Assembly: GCF_000495435.3 (NCBI RefSeq)
Contig: NZ_AXUN02000198.1
Span: forward strand, 1 to 64,000
Direction: 5' to 3'
Origin: Youngiibacter fragilis 232.1
GTDB lineage: Bacteria > Bacillota > Clostridia > Clostridiales > Clostridiaceae
Length of the DNA: 64,000 bases
Under the pieces are notes generated by a model, which saw nothing but the letters and a program-made list of their open reading frames with translations, did no database searches and was not told the origin of the DNA. The stretch's first letter is position 1, and the number at the start of each line of letters is the position of its first letter. This document shows positions 44,048 to 51,734 of the stretch, in pieces. The translations under genes and the position numbers were made by a program.

Positions 44048-45208
44048 ATGAATTACATCTTCATATCCCCAAGTTTTCCTTCAAACTTCGAGAACTTCAT
44101 AGTAGCCCTCAAGGAAGAGGGAGTGAATGTCCTGGGACTGGGCAGCGAACCCTATGAGATGCTGTCAGCGAGGCTCAGGGATACTTTGTCCGAGTACTAC
44201 AGGGTAGGCAGCATGGAGAATTATGATGAGATGTTCAAGGGCGTGGCATATCTCTCATTCAAGCACGGTAAGATAGACAGGCTCGAATCCCACAATGAAT
44301 ACTGGCTTCAGCAGGACGCGAGGCTGAGGACTGATTTCAACATACCTGGCTTCAAGACCAAGGACATGCCCAGGGTCAAGAGGAAGTCGGTGATGAAGAG
44401 CGTATTCCAGGAGGCTGGAGCAAACTTCATAAGGGGTACTGTCATAGCAAGCCTCGAGGAGGCTGAGGCCTTCATCGCTGAGACAGGGTATCCTGTATGC
44501 GTGAAGCCGGACATCGGCGTAGGGGCTGAGCATACCTACAAGCTTAACAGCAGGGAGGACCTTATCAGGTTCTTCCTTAACAAGCCCAACAGGGAATTCA
44601 TAATAGAGGAATTCATCAACGGTGAGATCCATACCTTCGACGGTCTTGTGGACGGCGATGGAAACATAGTCTTCTACTCCTCGTTCATTTACAACATCGG
44701 AGTGATGGACATGGTGAACGACCAGCTTGATGCCTTCTACTATTCGCTCAGGGAGCCCGCCAGGGACCTTGTGGATATCGGGTCGAAGATAGTCAAGGGT
44801 CTGGAGCTCCGGGAAAGGTTCTTCCATATAGAATTCTTCAGGCTAGACGACGGAAAGCTTGTAGCCCTTGAGATCAACACAAGGCCACCCGGAGGACTTT
44901 CCATGGACATGTTCAACTACGCCAACGATGCTGACCTATACAAGGAGTATGCAAGGCTCGCATCCGGCAAGAGGCTGTCAGCCGAGCTGGACAGGAAATA
45001 CTTCGTGGGCTACGCGGGAAGAAGAAAGAGCAAGTACTACAGGTATGTGCTTGATGACATCCTTGAAAAATATGGGGATGCAATACTGATACACGAACCG
45101 GTGTCGGGAATTTTCGCACCAGCGCTTGGCGACTACGCCTTCCTGTTCAGGAGCAGGGATTATGAGGAGCTTCAGAAAATGCAGAACGATATTCTGGAGC
45201 TGGGATAG
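44048..45208 (+). CDS. ATP-grasp carboxylate-amine ligase-like enzyme
   Basis: The 386-residue protein has the ATP-grasp pattern: an N-terminal pre-grasp fold (YIFISPSFPSNFENFIVALKEEGVNVLGLGSEP), the lid and ATP-binding strands (GYPVCVKPDIGVGAEHTYKL; EFIIEEFINGEIHTFDGLV) and metal-binding residues in FFHIEFFRLDDGKLVALEINTRPPGG. Such enzymes join a carboxylate to an amine or thiol through an acyl-phosphate. The substrate is not evident; no biosynthetic partner genes are adjacent. I chose the ATG at 44048, with AAGGCGG upstream, since the longer frame would begin before the promoter. Confidence 0.85.
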   Translation: MNYIFISPSFPSNFENFIVALKEEGVNVLGLGSEPYEMLSARLRDTLSEYYRVGSMENYDEMFKGVAYLSFKHGKIDRLESHNEYWLQQDARLRTDFNIPGFKTKDMPRVKRKSVMKSVFQEAGANFIRGTVIASLEEAEAFIAETGYPVCVKPDIGVGAEHTYKLNSREDLIRFFLNKPNREFIIEEFINGEIHTFDGLVDGDGNIVFYSSFIYNIGVMDMVNDQLDAFYYSLREPARDLVDIGSKIVKGLELRERFFHIEFFRLDDGKLVALEINTRPPGGLSMDMFNYANDADLYKEYARLASGKRLSAELDRKYFVGYAGRRKSKYYRYVLDDILEKYGDAILIHEPVSGIFAPALGDYAFLFRSRDYEELQKMQNDILELG

Positions 45209-45251
45209 GGGATACATAGCTTTCAAACCATTTTACAAAAACTGTATCTAC

Positions 45252-45290
45252 AAATTAAAGGAAGCCCTGAAATTGGGCTTCCTTTAATTT
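45252..45290. terminator. Bidirectional terminator between convergent genes
   Basis: A 16-bp perfect stem (45252-45267 with 45275-45290; core GGAAGCCC/GGGCTTCC) has A and T flanks that give U-rich ends on both strands. It serves the ATP-grasp gene and the large membrane-protein gene ending at 45330. Confidence 0.92.
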
Positions 45291-45329
45291 GATGGGTTAT
45301 CGTTCATGCATTCAGGTTATTAAGCAAGG

Positions 45330-47027
45330 CTATGGCCTGATTTCAAGGATGTCGAACTGAGATTCCCTTGGATTTCCAAATACGTTAAGAGTATCGCCAA
45401 CCTTCGCGAATATTATCTCAGAACCAAGGGCCTTTGCTGTTCCGGTATATACAAGGTCATCAGACTGGGCCTTTATGAAGAATATCGTGTTTCCGTCAAT
45501 GACAACACTCTCAATGGCTTCAATCACAATAACCTTTTCCTTTGCATCTGCCCCGGGCTGGCCTGAGGTATCGGTTCTCAGGTTGTACTCCCTTATGATC
45601 TCCTGGACCGTATCGCCGACAATTACCTGCTGATAGTTCTCAGCATCGACTAAGGCGAACATCTTGGCAAGTCCTGAAGCGTCCTTGAGTCCTATCAGGT
45701 ATGTCGGACGGTCCTTGATGTTGAGGAGGACCGGGAAGGTCGGGGTATAGTTCTTCTCCTGGATCTGGCCTGTTGCAGAGTTCATCGCTGAGACCTCGTC
45801 TGCCGAAGGCACTGAGAAGAACTTCGCTTCCTTTGTCCGCAGGTTAACGAAATAGAAGCCGAGGTTTGATGAATCGCTTCTGATCGAGGTGACACCAGTG
45901 AACAGGTATATGTCGTCGTTAAGTGGTACGTAGTTATAGCCAACTGTAGTCTGGGTAACGTTCTTCTGCCCGATTATCGAGTTGAAGAATCCGTCCATGT
46001 AGCTTCCTCTGTAGTCAAGCTGCTGGATCATGAGGTCAGCTGGGTAAACCCTGTCCACCCATGCCGGTACTTCGGAAACATCATAATAGGTGGATTCGCC
46101 GGTGTTGCCGTCAGTGACTATAGCACCCTTGACATCAGTTCCACCGAAGAAACCGATACGCCTCGTAAGTACAGAGGTTATGTAGTAACCTCTTCCTTCG
46201 TCGTCCACCTCGAAGTTGGTTTCACCAAACATCTTGGTCGGAAACTTGAACCTGATATGCCTGTAGATGTCCCGCATCAGGTAGTCGCTCTTTGAGTACT
46301 TGAGCGGATCAACAAGCCTTATAAGGTCTGCTTCCTGGGTAGCCATGTCCACCTTCACGTAATAGGGGATGCCGTTCTTTGCGTTGATTATGTACTTTAT
46401 TATGTCTGAGTAGGCAAGCGGAGACACCCTGACCGGCACGTTCCTTATGTTGATCTGCGTGTAGTTGTCATTGATCTCGAACTGGGAGACAACCTCCTGG
46501 ACAGAACCCATCTGCCTTGAGCCGATTATTGCAGCAGCTTCCCTGTCTACAACAGGGACCTTGTCGTAGGTGATTTCCTTGACCGTATCTGCAAAGCTTG
46601 CATCCTCAACAGGTATAAGCGCTGAGTAAGCCTTAGCACGGAAGATCGGCTGTGACAGGAATCCAAGGACTGCCGGCGCCACTACAAGCAGAGCTATGGC
46701 AACCGCTGAAACGGCGCCCGTCTTGAATATCGGCATCTTGCCCGCGACCAGGTTAAGGCCGTTGTATACGAGTATGCCGGTTATAATGAATGTGTAGAAT
46801 TCCGGCGCCATGAAATTAAGCGCAGGCAGTGTCAGGAAGAACAGGACAAGCATGATTGCCAAAGCTATAAGCAGGACGAAAACTGGATTTTTCCCTTTCC
46901 GGTTGCTGTCCCTCAAAATGACCTTCCTCTTGAAGTCCGCATATGCGTCCTTGAAGCTTTTTGAGGTTCCGCGCCTTGCGCCTGAACCGAAATTGATGGT
47001 GAAGCCGCCCTTGTTGTTTGAATCCAT
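45330..47027 (-). CDS. Large membrane protein of unknown function
   Basis: The 565-residue protein has a basic cytoplasmic N-terminus, then three hydrophobic segments (about 48-68, 75-97 and 103-125) and a roughly 430-residue extracytoplasmic region. The latter has two similar-looking parts with many Tyr, Thr and Asp (DVSEVPAWVDRVYPADLMIQQLDYRG; GYNYVPLNDDIYLFTGVTSI). I do not recognise a catalytic motif. It resembles conserved clostridial membrane proteins of unassigned role. A GGAGG lies before the ATG. It stands alone, with its own terminator downstream. Confidence 0.75.
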   Translation of the reverse strand: MDSNNKGGFTINFGSGARRGTSKSFKDAYADFKRKVILRDSNRKGKNPVFVLLIALAIMLVLFFLTLPALNFMAPEFYTFIITGILVYNGLNLVAGKMPIFKTGAVSAVAIALLVVAPAVLGFLSQPIFRAKAYSALIPVEDASFADTVKEITYDKVPVVDREAAAIIGSRQMGSVQEVVSQFEINDNYTQINIRNVPVRVSPLAYSDIIKYIINAKNGIPYYVKVDMATQEADLIRLVDPLKYSKSDYLMRDIYRHIRFKFPTKMFGETNFEVDDEGRGYYITSVLTRRIGFFGGTDVKGAIVTDGNTGESTYYDVSEVPAWVDRVYPADLMIQQLDYRGSYMDGFFNSIIGQKNVTQTTVGYNYVPLNDDIYLFTGVTSIRSDSSNLGFYFVNLRTKEAKFFSVPSADEVSAMNSATGQIQEKNYTPTFPVLLNIKDRPTYLIGLKDASGLAKMFALVDAENYQQVIVGDTVQEIIREYNLRTDTSGQPGADAKEKVIVIEAIESVVIDGNTIFFIKAQSDDLVYTGTAKALGSEIIFAKVGDTLNVFGNPRESQFDILEIRP

Positions 47028-47133
47028 ATATGATCACTCCTCCCTATACTTATAACAAACCAATATTAATCGTGGATTAAAATCATGTTATTTCATTCAG
47101 GTCCGGATAGGTGATAAATATTTGCATGCAAAA

Positions 47134-47153
47134 AGGACGGCAAGAGCCGTCCT
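47134..47153 (-). terminator. Terminator of the phosphofructokinase gene
   Basis: AGGACGGC (47134-47141) pairs with GCCGTCCT (47146-47153) over a 4-nt loop. On the minus strand it is followed by TTTTT, 13 bp after the stop. Confidence 0.92.
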
Positions 47154-47165
47154 CTGATTTTTGTA

Positions 47166-48368
47166 CTACATGTTATGGTACTTGTGGATCACCCTGTACT
47201 CAGGCAGCTTTCCTGCGAGAGGCACGAAATACGAGAGGGCTTCTTCCCTGATGTTGAAGCCGTCCGGAGTCACCCATTCAGCAGGGAAGTACTTGACCTT
47301 GTTGGCTATGTTTGATGCGTCTGTAGAGGTGAAGGTCACCTTGTACGGGTCGTCTGATTCCCTTACAAGTATGGCAACCTTTCCTGTTTCACCTGCAGCT
47401 GCAAGCTCAAGTGCGGTCTTTCCCAGCTTTCCGGATTCCTCGAGGTCGATTTCTGAAACCGCATGGAATGCGCATCTCTGAAGGACTGAAAGCTCAAGGA
47501 CCTTTATTCTCTTTGTTATACCATTTGCCTCGATTATTGCCTTTATGGCATTTCCTGCTCCGCCGAGCTGAGCATGTCCGAAGCTGTCATGGCTCTGTGC
47601 CTTGGTTGCTGCGAGGAACTCACCGTTCGGGTACTTTACTCCCTCTGAAGCGACTATGTACACGTGGTTCTTCTTATCGAAGGTTTCCTTTACCTTTGCT
47701 GCAAATGCAGCCTCATCGAACGGAACCTCAGGGAGGAGGATGAAGTCTGCGCACTGTCTGCCGTTGTACCTTGCAAGGCAGGCTGATGCCGCAAGCCAGC
47801 CGGCATCGCGGCCCATGGTCTCTACTATGAAGATCCCGTTGTTGGTGTATACAAGGGAATCAAGGTAGCTCTCGAGCACGATTGTAGCTATGTATTTTGC
47901 AGCAGAGCCGAAGCCTGGCGTATGGTCTATTACCATCAGGTCATTGTCGACCGTCTTGGGTATTCCGTTTATCCTTACATCGAAGCCGTTTTCCTTCGCA
48001 TATGCGGAAAGCTTCTTCACCGTGTCCTGTGAATCGTTGCCTCCTATGTAGAAGAAGGAATCGATGGAGTGTCTCGAGAATATGTCGAATAGCTTCTCGT
48101 ACTCCTCCTTGTTCACAGTGCTGTCCTTAAGCTTGTACCTGCAGGAGCCGAGACCTGCTGACGGGGTGGTCCTCAGGAGCTCAACCTCTTCGTCTGAAAG
48201 CTCTGACATGTCGAAAAAGTCCTCCCTGAGCACTCCCTCAATGCCGTTAAGGCCTGCAAGGACCTTGTCAAAGTGGCCATTTTCCTTGTTTGCAAGATAG
48301 AGACCAACCGCTGAAGCGTTGATCACGGAGGTTGGTCCTCCTGACTGGGCTACTAGGCAATTCTTCAT
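47166..48368 (-). CDS. pfp: PPi-type 6-phosphofructokinase
   Basis: The 400-residue protein belongs to the phosphofructokinase superfamily. Motifs are QSGGPTSVINASAVG, YIGGNDSQDT, GIPKTVDNDL and ETMGRDAGWLA. In ATP-dependent enzymes the GGDGS glycine leaves room for ATP; here it is GGNDS, with Asp at that site, the classical mark of pyrophosphate dependence. The length and MGRxAGW motif also fit PPi-PFK. It would catalyse reversible phosphorylation of fructose 6-phosphate with PPi in glycolysis, saving ATP. It is a single gene; an inverted repeat overlaps its promoter region. Confidence 0.9.
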   Translation of the reverse strand: MKNCLVAQSGGPTSVINASAVGLYLANKENGHFDKVLAGLNGIEGVLREDFFDMSELSDEEVELLRTTPSAGLGSCRYKLKDSTVNKEEYEKLFDIFSRHSIDSFFYIGGNDSQDTVKKLSAYAKENGFDVRINGIPKTVDNDLMVIDHTPGFGSAAKYIATIVLESYLDSLVYTNNGIFIVETMGRDAGWLAASACLARYNGRQCADFILLPEVPFDEAAFAAKVKETFDKKNHVYIVASEGVKYPNGEFLAATKAQSHDSFGHAQLGGAGNAIKAIIEANGITKRIKVLELSVLQRCAFHAVSEIDLEESGKLGKTALELAAAGETGKVAILVRESDDPYKVTFTSTDASNIANKVKYFPAEWVTPDGFNIREEALSYFVPLAGKLPEYRVIHKYHNM

Positions 48369-48419
48369 TCAATTCTCTCCTTTATCTTTTGAGTATGGCA
48401 AGTTAATTGTACCATGGTT

Positions 48420-48449
48420 TTTTGGAATATATGAAAAAAATTTCCAAAA
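48420..48449 (-). promoter_or_regulatory. Inverted repeat in the pfp promoter region
   Basis: TTTTGGAA (48420-48427) and TTCCAAAA (48442-48449) form an 8-bp inverted repeat with a 14-bp spacer. It overlaps a weak -35 (TTCATA) that, with TACAAT 18 bp downstream on the minus strand, would drive pfp. It could be an operator. Confidence 0.4.
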
Positions 48450-48487
48450 CATGTTTTATTGACATTTTGTGGAATCATAGCGATAAA

Positions 48488-49513
48488 TCAGCCTGAGCTT
48501 CCGAAACCGCAGTTCGGGAAAGTGCAGACCTCGCAATGGAGGCAGAGTCCGCCATGTCCAAGCCTTGCGATATCCCTCTTGTCCATCTTGTCATCGGTCA
48601 TGATCCTTGGCAGGATAAGGTCGAATATCGACCTTCTCTCATACATTACACAGCCGGGAAGACCGACAACAGGTATGTTTCCGTTGTAGTACGAGAGGAG
48701 GAACATGGCTCCGGGCAGTACCGGTGAGCCGTAGGTTACCACCTCCGCTCCTGTAGACCGTATCGCAGATGGTGTCACATCATCAGGGTCCACGCTCATG
48801 CCTCCTGTGCAGAAGACCATGTCTGCACCTTCTTCAATGAAGCTGACTATCGCTTCCCTTATCATCTCCTGGTTGTCGTCCACTATTTTCTGGCCAAGCA
48901 CCTCAACGTCAAACTCTGAAAGCTTCCTTCTTATCACAGGTCCGAAGGTATCCTTTATCCTGCCATGGTATACTTCACTGCCGGTAGTGACGATCCCAGC
49001 CTTCTTTTTTTTAAATGGCATTATCGAGAGCAGGGGAGCATCTCCGGCAAGTTTCCTTGCTTCCTCCAGCTTCTTCTCATCTATGACAAGGGGAATTATC
49101 CTGGTTCCTGCCAGCTTGTCGCCTTTTCTTACAACCGTGTTTGTCTTCCTCGTCGCTATCATTATCTCGTCAACCATGTTGACTTCAAAGAGACGGTCAA
49201 CGTCAACCTTGAACAGGCCGTCATGCTCAGCTGAGATGTCGACCTTACCCTCCCTCACGGGAGACCAGGACATGCCGTCATTCCCGCAGAGTCCCGCAAG
49301 GACCAGGGCGGCGTCATTCTCATGCAGGAAGCCCTCCTGCTTTTCCCAGATGTACAGGTTCTCCTTGCCTACGCTGAGAAGTATAGGGATATCCTCTTCG
49401 GTGACCACATGGCCCTTCCTGAATACAGGAGCCTTCGTCTCACCGACTATTATCTGCGTGATGTCATGGCAAAGTACATGTCCGACGGCATCCGCAGTCC
49501 TTATAAGCTTCAT
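48488..49513 (-). CDS. MoeA/MogA-type molybdopterin-binding protein of the Se-hydroxylase operon
   Basis: The 341-residue protein has a MoeA-like N-terminal part (AVGHVLCHDITQI..KAPVFRKGHVVTEEDIPILLSVG) and a MoCF_biosynth domain (KAGIVTTGSEVYHGRIKDTFGPVIRRKL...GADMVFCTGGMSVDPDDVTP..GLPGCVMYERRSIFDLILPRI). It ends with a Cys-rich tail, CLHCEVCTFPNCGFG, that may bind metal or iron-sulfur. It likely handles molybdate insertion or pterin activation for the hydroxylase. It is the last gene of the minus-strand operon and starts 35 bp after yqeB. Confidence 0.88.
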   Translation of the reverse strand: MKLIRTADAVGHVLCHDITQIIVGETKAPVFRKGHVVTEEDIPILLSVGKENLYIWEKQEGFLHENDAALVLAGLCGNDGMSWSPVREGKVDISAEHDGLFKVDVDRLFEVNMVDEIMIATRKTNTVVRKGDKLAGTRIIPLVIDEKKLEEARKLAGDAPLLSIMPFKKKKAGIVTTGSEVYHGRIKDTFGPVIRRKLSEFDVEVLGQKIVDDNQEMIREAIVSFIEEGADMVFCTGGMSVDPDDVTPSAIRSTGAEVVTYGSPVLPGAMFLLSYYNGNIPVVGLPGCVMYERRSIFDLILPRIMTDDKMDKRDIARLGHGGLCLHCEVCTFPNCGFGSSG

Positions 49514-49548
49514 ATGTTATTTCCTTTCTGGTGAGTTTTGTATTCTGA

Positions 49549-50370
49549 CTACTGGTCAAGGCTGAAGCCGTGCTTCCTCACGCCTATGAGCAGCGCTTCA
49601 AGGGCTGCGCCGCCTAAGGCGTTTGCCTTGTCTGAGATTGTGAAGCAGTAGCCTTCCGAACCTTCCCTCGGGTCAATGTCAGCTATCTTCATTCCCTCAG
49701 GGACGCTGCCTTCCCTTATGAGGCCGCGGAGGACTCCGTCGATTGACGCGACAACATCAGTCCCATCTATGGCAGCAATGGTTTCGCCCTTTGCGACCCT
49801 GTCGCCGATCTTCCTTGTATGGGTAAGTCTGCCTGCCTTGCTGCTGTAGATGACCCTCTCTATTCCGAAACCGCCGACAACACCGGGAACACCGGTATTC
49901 TCCGAGGCAGTCCCCTCGAATATGAGCCTTCCAAGGTCATGGCCCCGGTTGGTCTCGATGACCGTATCAACATCAACACCGGCTTCAAACCCGGGCCCGA
50001 GGGCAATTGTTATGGGGGCCATTTTTTTTGACGTGCCAAGGTTCTTCTTGGCAATTATTGCATCAACTACGGCCATTGGCTTGAGTATGGAAAGAATGAA
50101 GCCGCTCTCGTCTGAAAGCACAGGCACCTGACCCTTGTCCCATATCGCTCCGATTTCGGCTGTGCTGCCCGCGAACACTGCGGTCGTGCCTTCCAGGGTT
50201 ACAGAACCTATGTGGACAGAATCTCCAAAGGATACGGTTCTCCTGATGCAGCTGGGATCATCACTTTCTAGAACAAGGACCCTGAAGCCGCATCTGTGGA
50301 GCTTGAGTATCACTCCGGATGCAAGGTCTCCTCCGCCTCTTACTATTACCAGGTTGTTCATGTCATTCAC
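49549..50370 (-). CDS. yqeB: Selenium-dependent molybdenum hydroxylase accessory protein YqeB
   Basis: The 273-residue protein matches the EF2563/YqeB family: NLVIVRGGGDLASGVILKLHRCGFRVLVLE at the start, then VTIALGPGFEAGVDVDTVIETNRGHDLGR and GYCFTISDKANALGGAALEALL. Comparative genomics links yqeB to labile-selenium molybdenum hydroxylases; it is thought to help mature the Se-containing cofactor. It overlaps mocA by 8 bp. The RBS AGGTG fits the fourth codon (Met) better than the first. It lies in the xdh operon, as expected. Confidence 0.92.
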   Translation of the reverse strand: MNDMNNLVIVRGGGDLASGVILKLHRCGFRVLVLESDDPSCIRRTVSFGDSVHIGSVTLEGTTAVFAGSTAEIGAIWDKGQVPVLSDESGFILSILKPMAVVDAIIAKKNLGTSKKMAPITIALGPGFEAGVDVDTVIETNRGHDLGRLIFEGTASENTGVPGVVGGFGIERVIYSSKAGRLTHTRKIGDRVAKGETIAAIDGTDVVASIDGVLRGLIREGSVPEGMKIADIDPREGSEGYCFTISDKANALGGAALEALLIGVRKHGFSLDQ

Positions 50371-50947
50371 CTGTCCTTTCCAGTATTTCTATGTCTTCCG
50401 GTGTATCAGCGTCAAGAAGCTCAATTTCTCTTGCGACTTCCACAAACCTGACACTATCCGGATGTTTCCTGTAAATGCTCCTGCCTCCTGTATCTCCCGA
50501 AAGTGATAGCAGCTCTTCCCTGAAGTCTATTGGGAAAAACACGGGGCTTCCTGTCCTGTCTCCGGATCTTGGTACTATGATGCATCCCGGATTAGAGGCT
50601 GCCTCACAAATGATCCTATTGACTGTAGATTTTGAAATGAAGGGCTGGTCTCCCATAATGAAGAGATAGCCTTCTGAAATGGCATCTGACGCAAGTATCC
50701 CTTTTATTACAGAGGTGCTCTGGCCATCGGATGCATCTTCATTTCCAACTGGCCTTATTCCAAGTGCCTCAGCCCTTATTGCTATCAGCCCGTCGTTTGT
50801 CACGACAAGTGCGTCAATACCAGGAACTGAAGCCACGGCCTCAAGGACCCACTCGATCATTTCCTTGCCTTGGACAAGCCTGTGTAGCTTATCCCCGTTC
50901 ATCCGCCTGCCAAAGCCTGCGGCAAGTATAATGGCTGTAATCGCCAT
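50363..50947 (-). CDS. mocA: MocA-like molybdenum cofactor nucleotidyltransferase
   Basis: The 194-residue protein is a MobA/MocA-type NTP transferase: ITAIILAAGFGRRMNGDKLHRLVQGKEMIEWV is the nucleotide-binding start, LFIMGDQPFISKSTVN the metal-binding segment and DTGGRSIYRKH a conserved late motif. It attaches CMP (or another nucleotide) to molybdopterin for xanthine-dehydrogenase-type enzymes. It overlaps yqeC by 59 bp and yqeB by 8 bp, so the three are translated together. Confidence 0.9.
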   Translation of the reverse strand: MAITAIILAAGFGRRMNGDKLHRLVQGKEMIEWVLEAVASVPGIDALVVTNDGLIAIRAEALGIRPVGNEDASDGQSTSVIKGILASDAISEGYLFIMGDQPFISKSTVNRIICEAASNPGCIIVPRSGDRTGSPVFFPIDFREELLSLSGDTGGRSIYRKHPDSVRFVEVAREIELLDADTPEDIEILERTGE

Positions 50948-51665
50948 GGCCGATCGCCTCCAGACTCAGTATGAAATGCTTGGATATCATGTGTCCGGTG
51001 TCTCCAGCCTCGACCAGCGCGGAAAGCTTCAGTCCAGCCTCGTGGAGGCTTTCATCGTCTGCCTGGCTGATGACAAGGATCCTTTCTCCGGAGGAGTTCC
51101 TGAAGAGTCCGTCCTGTGAGAGTACAAGACGTTTCAGTACCTCCATCGTAACACTTTTTTCACCAAGGGAAAACTCCCCGAACAATCCAATATTGTGGAC
51201 GTGCTCCTCATCTATGACCATACCGAGGGATGATATGGGAATTATCCCGATGGTCTTTGAAGTGAAACGGGGCACCACAGGCTCACCATCCCTCCATGCC
51301 TTTAGCTTCTTCATCCTCGAGCCGTCTGCTTCGATCAGGATGACGTCAAAGAAGGGGAGAAGGCCTGCAAGGGTATCCTCAGACACCGAGGTAAGCTTAC
51401 CTTCGCTGTTTAAAGGACCTCCAGCTGCAACCAGCCCTTCGATCGCAGTGCTTTCTTCGCGCATCAATTTTCCCATATCGGTATAGAGCCTGTCATAGTC
51501 GCCTTCTTCAGGCAAGTATATCTTTGTAGTTGTTGTCGCGAGGACCTTTCTGCCTTCCTTAAGCTTTCGTGCAAGGCTAAACATGAGGGTTGTCTTGCCG
51601 CCGGTGCCTGTTATTGCGATGACCTCATGCGGCCCTATTCCAAGGTCTGTTGAAAACTGCTCCAT
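50889..51665 (-). CDS. yqeC: Selenium-dependent hydroxylase accessory protein YqeC
   Basis: The 258-residue protein matches YqeC, a P-loop-containing family: VIAITGTGGKTTLMFSLARKLKEG holds the phosphate-binding loop, VLATTTTKIYLP and DVILIEADGSRMKKLKAW follow, then VVPRFTSKTIGIIPIS. It always travels with yqeB near selenium-dependent molybdenum hydroxylases and is proposed to help activate selenium or Mo cofactor. The C-terminus overlaps mocA by 59 bp. Confidence 0.92.
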   Translation of the reverse strand: MEQFSTDLGIGPHEVIAITGTGGKTTLMFSLARKLKEGRKVLATTTTKIYLPEEGDYDRLYTDMGKLMREESTAIEGLVAAGGPLNSEGKLTSVSEDTLAGLLPFFDVILIEADGSRMKKLKAWRDGEPVVPRFTSKTIGIIPISSLGMVIDEEHVHNIGLFGEFSLGEKSVTMEVLKRLVLSQDGLFRNSSGERILVISQADDESLHEAGLKLSALVEAGDTGHMISKHFILSLEAIGHGDYSHYTCRRLWQADERG

Positions 51666-51695
51666 GGCTTCTCCTGATATGTCCGATAAAATGAA

Positions 51696-51722
51696 TTTCC
51701 TGCAGACTTTGGCTGCAGGAAA
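51696..51722 (-). terminator. Intra-operon hairpin between xdh and yqeC
   Basis: TTTCCTGCAG (51696-51705) pairs perfectly with CTGCAGGAAA (51713-51722) over a 7-nt loop. On the minus strand the sequence after it is T-rich but not a clean T-run, so it may attenuate transcription or stabilise the xdh message relative to the accessory genes. Confidence 0.5.
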
Positions 51723-51734
51723 TCACATTAATCG

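Noticed and set aside
48798-49565. 255-codon plus-strand frame opposite the MoeA-like gene
   Set aside because: It is an antisense frame of a gene with clear family motifs.
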